The position numbers were made by a program, and so were the translations under genes. The notes below the pieces were generated by a model. It had not been told where the DNA came from and searched no databases. It was given only the letters and a program-made list of their open reading frames with translations. Shown piece after piece: positions 16,688 through 23,976 of a DNA stretch of 52,731 nucleotides (positions within the stretch are counted from its first letter, which is position 1; every line of letters starts with the position of its first letter). The stretch is taken from positions 1 to 52,731 of the forward strand of contig JABJBP010000063.1 in the NCBI GenBank assembly GCA_018665815.1. Reading direction: 5' to 3'. This DNA is from Rhodospirillaceae bacterium (GTDB lineage: Bacteria; Pseudomonadota; Alphaproteobacteria; Rhodospirillales; Casp-alpha2).

Positions 16688-18031
16688 ATGAACCTGTTTG
16701 CCAAACTTCTCCAACGCGCCGAAGACGGGAACCCGATCCGTGTCGGAATGATCGGGGCAGGCAAGTTTGGCTCGATGTTTCTGGCCCAAGCGCTGCGCCA
16801 CGAAGGTATCCATATCGTCGGCATTGCTGATCTTTTGCCGGCCAATGCGCGCTCGAACCTGACTTTCGTGGGCTGGCCGGAGGAACGCTTTGGTGCCGCC
16901 AGTCTAGACGATGCCGCGACGAGTGGTGCGACGCACGTGGGTGATAATTGGCAAGCCCTGGTCAGCAACCCGCGAATTGAAATCGTCATTGAATGCACGG
17001 GCAATCCCATCGCCGCGGTGACGCACTGTCTGGCGGCTTTCGAGGCTGGCAAACACGTGATCAACGTTACCGTTGAAGCCGATGCGTTTTGCGGGCCCGG
17101 CCTGGCGGCGAAGGCGCGCCAAGCTGGCGTGATTTATTCCATGGCCTTCGGCGACCAACCAGCGCTGACCTGCGAACTGGTTGATTGGGCGCGGACCTGC
17201 GGGTTCAGTGTTGTAGCTGCAGGACGCGGCCATAAATGGTTGCCGCATTATCAGAAGTCAACGCCGGAGACGGTCTGGGATCATTGGGGTTTGAGCGCCG
17301 AACAGGCCGAGCACGGGCGGCTCAATCCGCGTATGTTCAATGCGTTTTTGGATGGATCGAAGCCGGCCATCGAATGCGCGGCGATTGCCAATGCGACGGG
17401 ATTGGATGCACCGAGCGAAGGACTTCTGTACCCGCCGGGTGCCATTGACGATATCCCGACATTAATGCGGCCCCGCTCTGAGGGCGGGGAGTTGGAACGC
17501 AAGGGCATGGTCGAGGCAATCTCGTGCCTGACCCGTGACGGCGCGCCCATCGTCAACGATATCCGCAAAGGCGTATGGGTATGCTTCGAAGGCGAGTCGG
17601 ACTATGTCAAAAATTGCTTCGAGGAATATAGCGTCGTCACTGATCCTTCCGGCACCTACATGTCGCACTACAAAAAGTGGCATTTGATCGGTTTGGAATT
17701 AGCAGTCTCGGTTGCCTCGGTGGGGTTGCGCGGCGAGGCCACGGGGGCGGCAAAAATGTTCAATGCTGATGTGATCTCTATCGCCAAGCGTGACCTCGTT
17801 GCCGGTGAAATTCTCGACGGCGAAGGCGGCTATACGGTCGCTGGCAGTCTGCGCCCGGCCTGCGTGTCGGTGGCGGGCGGATACTTGCCGCTGGGGTTGG
17901 CGCATGATGTGACCTTGAAAAATGCCGTTCAGGAAGGTGATGTCGTGACATGGAACGATGTCGTGGCGAATGAAGATAGCGAGGCAATTCTGTTGCGCCG
18001 TGACATTGAGGCGGGACTCAGGGCCGGTTAG
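16688..18031 (+). CDS. NAD(P)-dependent oxidoreductase with C-terminal SAF domain
   Basis: 447 residues. The Rossmann fold starts IRVGMIGAGKFGSMFLAQAL (GAGKFG at 23-28), followed by ECTGNPIAAVTHCLAAFEAG and the catalytic-like centre YSMAFGDQPALTCELVDWAR. The last ~75 residues, including VAGEILDGEGGYTVAG and LKNAVQEGDVVTWNDV, form an SAF (antifreeze/FlgA-like) domain. The combination resembles homoserine dehydrogenase-like oxidoreductases whose substrates are mostly unknown; sugar-acid or aminosugar chemistry is possible. It lies 18 bases behind gap and is probably co-transcribed. Confidence 0.8.
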   Translation: MNLFAKLLQRAEDGNPIRVGMIGAGKFGSMFLAQALRHEGIHIVGIADLLPANARSNLTFVGWPEERFGAASLDDAATSGATHVGDNWQALVSNPRIEIVIECTGNPIAAVTHCLAAFEAGKHVINVTVEADAFCGPGLAAKARQAGVIYSMAFGDQPALTCELVDWARTCGFSVVAAGRGHKWLPHYQKSTPETVWDHWGLSAEQAEHGRLNPRMFNAFLDGSKPAIECAAIANATGLDAPSEGLLYPPGAIDDIPTLMRPRSEGGELERKGMVEAISCLTRDGAPIVNDIRKGVWVCFEGESDYVKNCFEEYSVVTDPSGTYMSHYKKWHLIGLELAVSVASVGLRGEATGAAKMFNADVISIAKRDLVAGEILDGEGGYTVAGSLRPACVSVAGGYLPLGLAHDVTLKNAVQEGDVVTWNDVVANEDSEAILLRRDIEAGLRAG

Positions 18032-18050
18032 CATACTGCTTCTTTCGCAT

Positions 18051-18069
18051 TGTGAAACAGCCTTTCACA
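18051..18069. terminator. Inverted repeat between oxidoreductase and MBL gene
   Basis: TGTGAAA-cagcc-TTTCACA, a perfect 7-bp stem with a 5-base loop, 20 bases after the oxidoreductase stop. No T-run follows, so it may be a weak terminator or an operator for the MBL gene. The half-site spacing is too wide for a CRP site. Confidence 0.35.
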
Positions 18070-18109
18070 TCTGGTTTTCTTTGCGGCAACGCCTGTGTAT
18101 AAGCGCATC

Positions 18110-19159
18110 ATGGCTTACAAACCTGATTATGTATTCGAAGGCGAGCCGGCTCCTGGCGAGACGCGGGAAGTGGCGCCTGGTGTATGGTGGTTGCGGATGC
18201 CGCTGCCGTTCGCGTTGAACCATATCAATCTTTGGATTTTGGAAGACGGCGACGGCTGGACCATTGTCGATACCGGTGTCCAGAACGATGAGATCAAGGC
18301 GTGCTGGGAAACCATAGAGAAAAAGCACTTCACGGCGGAAAAGCCATTGAAGCGCGTCATTGTTACGCACTTTCACCCGGACCACGTCGGGCTGGCCGGT
18401 TGGCTTTGTGAGCGTCACGGCGTCGAGTTGACGATGACGTTGGCAGAGTGGACCCAGACCAGGATGAACATCTTCGAGACCCAGGAATCGAAGGTAGCGC
18501 AGATGATGCCGTTCTATAAGAAAGCCGGTTTCGACGCCGAGCAAATGGAATCGGTTAAAACCCGTGGTGCTTACTACGGCCGCATCGTGTCGACGCCACC
18601 GACTCGTTTCAACCGGGTCGAGGAACACGACGAAATCATGATCGACGGCCATGCCTGGCGGGTGATCATCACCGAAGGCCACGCGCTGAAACACGCGTGT
18701 CTCTATTGCGCCGATAAAAAGGTTTTAATCTCCGGCGATCAGATCCTGCCTCGGATTACGCCGAACATCAGCCTGCAACCGCAAGAGCCGGACCTCAATC
18801 CGTTGCAGCTGTTCATCGATAGCCTGGACAAGTTCCGCGACCTGCCGGCCGATACCCTGGTGCTGCCGAGCCACGACTGGCCGTTTCAAAATCTGTTGGA
18901 GCGCTTGGACTGCATGGCAGAACATCACGACGAGCGGCTCGACGCGGCCTTGGCCGCCATCACCGAGCCGGCAACCGGCGTCGATGTCTTGAACGCTTTG
19001 TTCAAACGCGAACTCGACAACCACCAGATTTTCTTCGCCATCGGCGAGGCCCTGGCCCACGTCCACAAACTCATGGCCGACGGCAAAGCCACGCGTACAT
19101 TGGCAGCCAACGGGGTTTATCGCTATCAGGCGGTGGGTGCGATGGAGAGTGCTGCTTAA
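18110..19159 (+). CDS. MBL-fold metallo-hydrolase
   Basis: 349 residues from ATG 18110 (MAYKPDYVFEGEPAPGETRE). The metal-binding motif THFHPDHVGLAGWL (HxHxDH) lies near 90-98, a second histidine is in TEGHALKHACLY, an aspartate in ISGDQILPRI and a final histidine in VLPSHDWPF, so both metal sites are complete. A helical C-terminal tail (FKRELDNHQIFFAIGEALAH) resembles the domain added in LACTB2-like and glyoxalase-like hydrolases. The substrate is probably a thioester or ester. No clear ribosome site distinguishes ATG 18110 from GTG 18095. The stop overlaps the convergent acyl-CoA dehydrogenase gene by four bases. Confidence 0.87.
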   Translation: MAYKPDYVFEGEPAPGETREVAPGVWWLRMPLPFALNHINLWILEDGDGWTIVDTGVQNDEIKACWETIEKKHFTAEKPLKRVIVTHFHPDHVGLAGWLCERHGVELTMTLAEWTQTRMNIFETQESKVAQMMPFYKKAGFDAEQMESVKTRGAYYGRIVSTPPTRFNRVEEHDEIMIDGHAWRVIITEGHALKHACLYCADKKVLISGDQILPRITPNISLQPQEPDLNPLQLFIDSLDKFRDLPADTLVLPSHDWPFQNLLERLDCMAEHHDERLDAALAAITEPATGVDVLNALFKRELDNHQIFFAIGEALAHVHKLMADGKATRTLAANGVYRYQAVGAMESAA

Positions 19160-20952
19160 CCCGCCATTGCCGCTGCCGCTTCCTCGACATTCACCTGATC
19201 ACGATCCAACAGCAACTCCGCTGCAACTTTGCCAAAACCGTCATCAGCGGCGGTGAGGGGGTCTTTGGTGGTCAGGCGGTGGTCGGTGACGAGGCGCGAC
19301 AGTATCAGACGTTTGCCGTCGCCGGTTTTCGACGCTTCCCAGGCCATGAGGGCAGCGGAGGTGGCGTGGTAGAGGGCAGAGGATGCACGGCGGCATTCGG
19401 TGTTGCCGGCGCCGTCGTCGGCGGACTTGGCGAAGGCAATGGCGCGTTCGATCAGGCCGCCGAGCTCGCCTTTGAATTGGCCGGGCACACCGTCGGCGTC
19501 TTCCAGTTTTTCTTTCAGCATGTCGGCGAGATCGACGTCGGCGCCGGATTTTGTGATGGCGCGGGTGACGACGTCGAGGCCGATGATGTTCGACGTGCCT
19601 TCCCAAAGCGTGCCGATGTGGGCGTCGCGGACCAGACGCGCGTTGACCCATTCTTCGATGTAACCCAAACCGCCGCGCATTTCGGTGGCCGCCGTGGCGA
19701 CCTGAATGTTGTCGCGGCACGCGCGGAACTTATAAAGTGGGGTGAGAATACGGAGTAGGCGGGTCGCGTCGTCGTCCCCGGCCTCGGATTTATCCAGCGC
19801 CTGCGCGGTGGCGCCCCACATGGTCAGGGATTGTTCCGTCGGCACCATGATCTTCAAGAGCTGGCGCCGGACCAAGGGCATGTCGATGAGGCGTTGTTTG
19901 AAAGCCGAACGCGTATGAGCGACGGCGAGGCTTTCGTTCAAACACCGGCGCATCATGGCGGCGGCGCGAACCCCGTGAGAGAGCCTGGACAGGTTGACCT
20001 GATCAAGCATGTTCTTGAAGCCGTTTTCCAAATCTCCCAGCGGATAGGCAATGGCGCCGTCCAGGTGAACTTCGCCCGACGCCATGGAGCGTGTCCCCAG
20101 TTTGTCTTTCAAGCGGATGATCGTGTAACTGTTTTTCTCGCCGTTTTCCAAATAACGTGGCATCACGAACAAACCCAACCCGCGCGAACCATCCGGCGCA
20201 CCTTCGGGGCGGGCCAGGATCATCACCAGGTCACCATCGGCATGCGAGCAGAACCATTTGTCGCCGGTGAGCCGCCAATGACCTTTCTTGCCAGTGCCGT
20301 CGTCAGCATCGGCGTCGAAGGCGGCAACTGATTCCGCCGCACCGGCGTCCGATCCGCCGGCTTTCTCAGTCATGAACTGGGCGCCCATGAGCACTTCGTC
20401 CATGTCCTGGCTCATCAGCCGTTCGCCGTAGCGCGCTTTTAATTCGTCATCGGCATAGCGCATAAACAGATAGGTCGATGTGTCCGTGACGCTGATCGGG
20501 CACATTATGCCAAATTCGGCTTGGACGTAGAGGTATTGGAAGCCGTACTTGGCAACGTAGGGGAATTTTTTTGGCCAATCAAAAACGCCGGGGCGGTTGG
20601 TCATGGCATGCAAGCCATAATCCTTGAGCGCAATTTTTTCCATTTCCTTGTAGGCGGGATGGTATTCGATCCATTCGTGGTCACGCCCGAAACGATCGCG
20701 CGGGTGCAGGACGGGGCCGTGCTTGTCGGACAAGTCGGCCAAATGGTCCAAATGCCCGCCGGCCAATTCACCCAAGCTGTCATAATGCGGCTCAAGATGG
20801 GCGCGGAGATCATCCGGCAGGTAAAGATCCAACAGATTTCGAAACGCCGGGTCGGCGCGGTAGAAATTCATGCCGCGGCAATCGCCGGCAATCCGCGGAT
20901 CAAGAGGGGTCATTGGTTTTTCGATGCTTGGGAATGCGCCGCCGTCCGCCAT
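19156..20952 (-). CDS. Acyl-CoA dehydrogenase (AidB/ACAD-like)
   Basis: 598 residues. It has the N-terminal helical domain; the FAD/substrate beta domain with QFMTEKAGGSDAGAAE and WRLTGDKWFCSHADGD; and the C-terminal helical domain with ATEMRGGLGYIEEWVNARLV and RDAHIGTLWEGTSNIIGLDV. The extra C-terminal segment and the WEGTSNI region place it with AidB-like and long ACADs. It should oxidise an acyl-CoA using an electron-transfer flavoprotein, although AidB itself is a DNA-damage protein, so the substrate is uncertain. Its neighbours (MBL hydrolase, BKACE) could belong to a shared acyl-CoA/beta-keto-acid pathway. Confidence 0.9.
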   Translation of the reverse strand: MADGGAFPSIEKPMTPLDPRIAGDCRGMNFYRADPAFRNLLDLYLPDDLRAHLEPHYDSLGELAGGHLDHLADLSDKHGPVLHPRDRFGRDHEWIEYHPAYKEMEKIALKDYGLHAMTNRPGVFDWPKKFPYVAKYGFQYLYVQAEFGIMCPISVTDTSTYLFMRYADDELKARYGERLMSQDMDEVLMGAQFMTEKAGGSDAGAAESVAAFDADADDGTGKKGHWRLTGDKWFCSHADGDLVMILARPEGAPDGSRGLGLFVMPRYLENGEKNSYTIIRLKDKLGTRSMASGEVHLDGAIAYPLGDLENGFKNMLDQVNLSRLSHGVRAAAMMRRCLNESLAVAHTRSAFKQRLIDMPLVRRQLLKIMVPTEQSLTMWGATAQALDKSEAGDDDATRLLRILTPLYKFRACRDNIQVATAATEMRGGLGYIEEWVNARLVRDAHIGTLWEGTSNIIGLDVVTRAITKSGADVDLADMLKEKLEDADGVPGQFKGELGGLIERAIAFAKSADDGAGNTECRRASSALYHATSAALMAWEASKTGDGKRLILSRLVTDHRLTTKDPLTAADDGFGKVAAELLLDRDQVNVEEAAAAMAG

Positions 20953-21066
20953 TTTTCGATCTCCGTCTATATGCCGTCATGAAAAGGTTGCATTATCTAG
21001 CGCTCCCGGTTTTTCTTTAGCAACGATTTATGAAATTCCGTTTCGCTTCTTGAAAAGGCCGCTCCT

Positions 21067-21948
21067 ATGAATAAGAAAACGATCATCACCTGTGCCGTCA
21101 CCGGCTCCGCGCCGACACCCGGGAAATCCGACGCGGTGCCGGTCACACCGGCTGAAATCGCGGCATCGGCCGTTGATGCTTGGAGGTCAGGCGCGGCGAT
21201 TGTCCATTGTCATGTCCGCGATCCGGAGACGGCGCTGCCAAGTATGGAATTGGAACATTATCGGGGTGTCGTCGAAGGCATCCAGGCCACTGATTGCGAT
21301 GCTATCATCAATCTGACGACCGGCCCCGGCGCCAGGTTGATTCCCGGCATGGAGAATCCGTTGGACGTCCAGGAAGGCACGACCGTCGCTTCACCGGCTG
21401 AGCGGGTGCGCCACATCGAGGAGCTGCGCCCGCCGATCTGTTCACTGGACGTGGCCACCATGAACTTCAATGAGCATGTGTTCTTGAACACCCCGGCGCA
21501 TCTAAAAATCATGGCCGAGCGGGCCCGCGCCGCCGGCGCCAAACCGGAATTGGAGGTTTTCGACACCGGCCAGATTGAACTGGCTAAGCGCCTGATTGCG
21601 GACGGGGTCATTGACAGCCCGCCGTACTTCCAGCTTTGCCTGGGGATTTCTTATGGCGCCACGGCGACACCCGAAGCCATGATGCACATGCGTGATCGCC
21701 TGCCCGAAGATGCCAATTGGTCGGCCTTTGGGATATCGCGCCAACAATTTCCGATGGTCGCCCAAGCGGTCTTGCTGGGCGGACATGTCAGAGTGGGATT
21801 GGAAGACAATATTTATCTCGGGCCCGGTGAACTGGCGCCGTCGAACGCCGCCCTGGTCGAACGCGCGGCGGGGATCATCGGTGATCTGGGCTCAAGCCCG
21901 GCATCGCCGGTGGAGGCTCGGGAAATTTTGGGCCTGGGCGCGGCGTGA
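21067..21948 (+). CDS. BKACE family beta-keto acid cleavage enzyme
   Basis: 293 residues, a TIM barrel. The zinc ligands appear in AAIVHCHVRDPETALPSMEL (HCH near 48-50), and a further motif is AVLLGGHVRVGLEDNIYLGP near 230-255, with the conserved glutamate. These enzymes (first known as 3-keto-5-aminohexanoate cleavage enzyme, Kce) condense a beta-keto acid with acetyl-CoA to give acetoacetate and a new acyl-CoA; subgroups include dehydrocarnitine cleavage. The substrate is not determinable here. It is divergent from the acyl-CoA dehydrogenase gene, which could act downstream of it. Confidence 0.88.
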   Translation: MNKKTIITCAVTGSAPTPGKSDAVPVTPAEIAASAVDAWRSGAAIVHCHVRDPETALPSMELEHYRGVVEGIQATDCDAIINLTTGPGARLIPGMENPLDVQEGTTVASPAERVRHIEELRPPICSLDVATMNFNEHVFLNTPAHLKIMAERARAAGAKPELEVFDTGQIELAKRLIADGVIDSPPYFQLCLGISYGATATPEAMMHMRDRLPEDANWSAFGISRQQFPMVAQAVLLGGHVRVGLEDNIYLGPGELAPSNAALVERAAGIIGDLGSSPASPVEAREILGLGAA

Positions 21949-21952
21949 ACGC

Positions 21953-22999
21953 CTAGGTCAAGTATTCCACCGGGCAGCCGTTTTCCTTCCAGGCATCAAT
22001 GCCGCCGCCTAAGTGGCTGACGCCCGCGAATCCGGCTTCCTTCAGCGCCTTCATGGCCAACGCCGAGCACTCGCCATAGGCGCAATATAGTAACAAGCTC
22101 TTGCCGGTTTGGGCAGCAACCGCGTTGAGCAGGCCGCCGGGCCGGATGGCTGTCTCCAACGCGTTATAAGGCGCATGGAGGGAGCCCGGGATGACACCGT
22201 CGCGCTGGCGTTCGTTGGCTTCGCGCAGATCAATGAACAACATATCGACGTCGCCCAGGCACGTGTTGGCCTCATCGGGCGCGAGGGTCGCGTCGGCGAT
22301 GGCCGGGTCATCGGACAGGCTTTGGCCGATACTCAAATTGGCTGGCACCGCGACGTCCATCATTTTCGGGTTCGGCAAATTCAAATTATCCATGATCTCT
22401 GCATATTCATCCGCCGATGAGACTTGCAGGCGGGGGTTAAAGGCGCGTTCCTCGGCGATGCTTGATACCGTATCGCCTTTGTAGTCGTGGCCCGGAAATA
22501 CCTGTGTGTCGTCGGGTAATTTTAGCACCTTTTCGAATAGGGAATGGTAGGCCGCTTTGGCGCTGCCGTTTTGAAAATTGGTGCGCCCAGTGCCTCGGAT
22601 CAACAAAGTGTCGCCGGTAAACACCCGATCCGACATGGCGAAACAATACGAATCGTCCGTATGTCCCGGTGTGTAGAGAACGGGCATGGAAATGTTCTCG
22701 ATATCGATGGTGTCGCCTTCATCGACCCGAATTGAGACCACATCGACGTCGGTTTTGGCGCCCATCACGGTGATGCACCGCGTCGCGTCGCGCAAGGTGC
22801 CAAGCCCGGTGATATGATCGGCGTGGCAGTGAGTATCGACGGCCTTGACCAGCTTCAGGTCCAATTCATTCAACAGCGTCAAATAGCGCTCGCAGCGCTC
22901 AAACACCGGATCGATGATCATCGCCTCGCCGCCGACGCGGCTGGCGAGCAAATATGTGTAGGTGGAAGATTGATTGTCGAAGAGTTGTCGAAAGATCAT
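21953..22999 (-). CDS. Persulfide dioxygenase (ETHE1-like MBL) fused to rhodanese
   Basis: 348 residues from ATG 22999 (AAGGGG five bases upstream). Residues 1-~240 are an ETHE1-type metallo-beta-lactamase: iron ligands His57 in THCHADHITG, His113 in TPGHTDDSY and Asp130 in FTGD, plus LLIRGTGRTNFQNG. Residues ~250-348 are a rhodanese with Cys306 in YCAYGECS and a GGGIDAW end. The first part oxidises glutathione persulfide to sulfite; the second moves sulfur to or from thiosulfate. Fusions of this kind occur in BigR/SqrR-controlled sulfide oxidation operons. The ArsR gene directly upstream in the same direction supports that role. Confidence 0.93.
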   Translation of the reverse strand: MIFRQLFDNQSSTYTYLLASRVGGEAMIIDPVFERCERYLTLLNELDLKLVKAVDTHCHADHITGLGTLRDATRCITVMGAKTDVDVVSIRVDEGDTIDIENISMPVLYTPGHTDDSYCFAMSDRVFTGDTLLIRGTGRTNFQNGSAKAAYHSLFEKVLKLPDDTQVFPGHDYKGDTVSSIAEERAFNPRLQVSSADEYAEIMDNLNLPNPKMMDVAVPANLSIGQSLSDDPAIADATLAPDEANTCLGDVDMLFIDLREANERQRDGVIPGSLHAPYNALETAIRPGGLLNAVAAQTGKSLLLYCAYGECSALAMKALKEAGFAGVSHLGGGIDAWKENGCPVEYLT

Positions 23000-23105
23000 G
23001 AAGACCCCTTGTGAACCGGCATGGGATAACGGCATCGGCGTAACAAATTTTACGTCGGTCGGGTATCTGGATCAACGGGCGAGCAAGGGGGTGATCAATT
23101 GGCGA

Positions 23106-23444
23106 TCAACGCGCCATGGCTGTTTGTGGGGGTGGTGCCGAAGAAGGCGGCACGGAGGACGTTGGTGTGGCACTGACTTCGTCGACACGGATATTGTCGA
23201 GGGCCGCGAGGATCTGGCGAACATCATCGCTGGCCAATGAATAATAAATTGTCTGGGCCTGGCGCCGCGTGCTTACCAGGCCATCGCGGCGCAATCGCGC
23301 CAGATGTTGGGACAAGGCCGATTGGCTTAGGCCGACAAGATTTTCCAACTCACCGACCCGACGTTCATTGACTGCCAACAGACCAAGGATATGAAGACGG
23401 CGTCGGTTGCCCATGGCCTTGAGCAAGCTACTGGCGTGATCCAA
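23106..23444 (-). CDS. ArsR family repressor lacking the persulfide-sensing cysteines
   Basis: 112 residues with the winged HTH LVGLSQSALSQHLARLRRDG and TRRQAQTIYYSLA, closest in pattern to the sulfide-sensing BigR/SqrR group. Those sense persulfides with two cysteines, one after LMLV in helix 2 and one at the end of the last helix. Here the positions are Gly (RLHILGLL) and Val (LDNIRV), and the protein has no cysteine at all. The tail (SATPTSSVPPSSAPPPQ) is disordered. The start is TTG 23444; MGNRRRLHI ten codons on is an alternative. A 17-bp tandem repeat lies immediately upstream. Likely controls the persulfide dioxygenase gene behind it. Confidence 0.88.
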   Translation of the reverse strand: MDHASSLLKAMGNRRRLHILGLLAVNERRVGELENLVGLSQSALSQHLARLRRDGLVSTRRQAQTIYYSLASDDVRQILAALDNIRVDEVSATPTSSVPPSSAPPPQTAMAR

Positions 23445-23448
23445 ATTT

Positions 23449-23482
23449 CCGTCTGTTACTAGAAACCGTCTGTTACTAGAAA
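23449..23482. repeat. Perfect tandem 17-bp repeat upstream of arsR-like gene
   Basis: CCGTCTGTTACTAGAAA occurs twice head to tail, at 23449-23465 and 23466-23482, beginning five bases from the TTG start of the ArsR gene. It could be a duplicated operator for that protein or a recent slip duplication. It sits in the ArsR leader, between the divergent ArsR and TusA genes. Confidence 0.8.
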
Positions 23483-23710
23483 ACTCATGGTGCCAATCTG
23501 TCCCAAATACCGACCGGTTTGATGGAGTTCTAGATAATCATCTCAACATTGCGAATTGGTAACCATGCACAATCCCGTGAGACCGGCCTGTTTGGCGCTC
23601 ACCTTTTCGTGAGTTATTACTGTTGATAGGAGCTTGTGAAGCTGAAAATTGCTACCCATTTATGGCAATCAAGAAGTGTACATAAGCACGGATCAGAAAG
23701 CCATAATCGA

Positions 23711-23938
23711 ATGCCAAGTAAATCAATGAATCTCAAAGGTTTAGCCTGCCCATTGCCGGTTCTCCGCGCGAACAAGGAGATCCGGAAGTTGGGGGTGGGC
23801 GATGAACTTGAATGCACGGTCACCGACCCGGCCGCGCCGGAAGATTTTGCCAATTTTTGCGAAAGCGCCGGGCACACGTTGCTGTCATGTGTCGAAGAAT
23901 CCGACTTTTGGACAATTTCGCTTCGAAAGGGTAATTGA
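23711..23938 (+). CDS. TusA/SirA family sulfur carrier protein
   Basis: 75 residues. The CPxP motif in LKGLACPLPVLRANKEIRKL is the hallmark: the cysteine carries a persulfide passed between sulfurtransferases. The rest (GDELECTVTDPAAPEDFANF, CEESDFW-type end) fits the IF3-like fold. It may hand sulfur to tRNA thiolation or act in the adjacent persulfide oxidation module. ATG 23711 gives the family length but has no ribosome site. GTG 23636, in frame, follows AGGAG by three bases and would add 25 residues, so the start is unsettled. It is divergent from the ArsR gene across 266 bases. Confidence 0.85.
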   Translation: MPSKSMNLKGLACPLPVLRANKEIRKLGVGDELECTVTDPAAPEDFANFCESAGHTLLSCVEESDFWTISLRKGN

Positions 23939-23976
23939 GCTGTTTATTGAATAATCGATTCGCAACGCGCTAGCGG

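Noticed and set aside
18051-18069. CRP-type binding site in TGTGAAA-cagcc-TTTCACA
   Set aside because: The TGTGA and TCACA half-sites are nine bases apart, not six.
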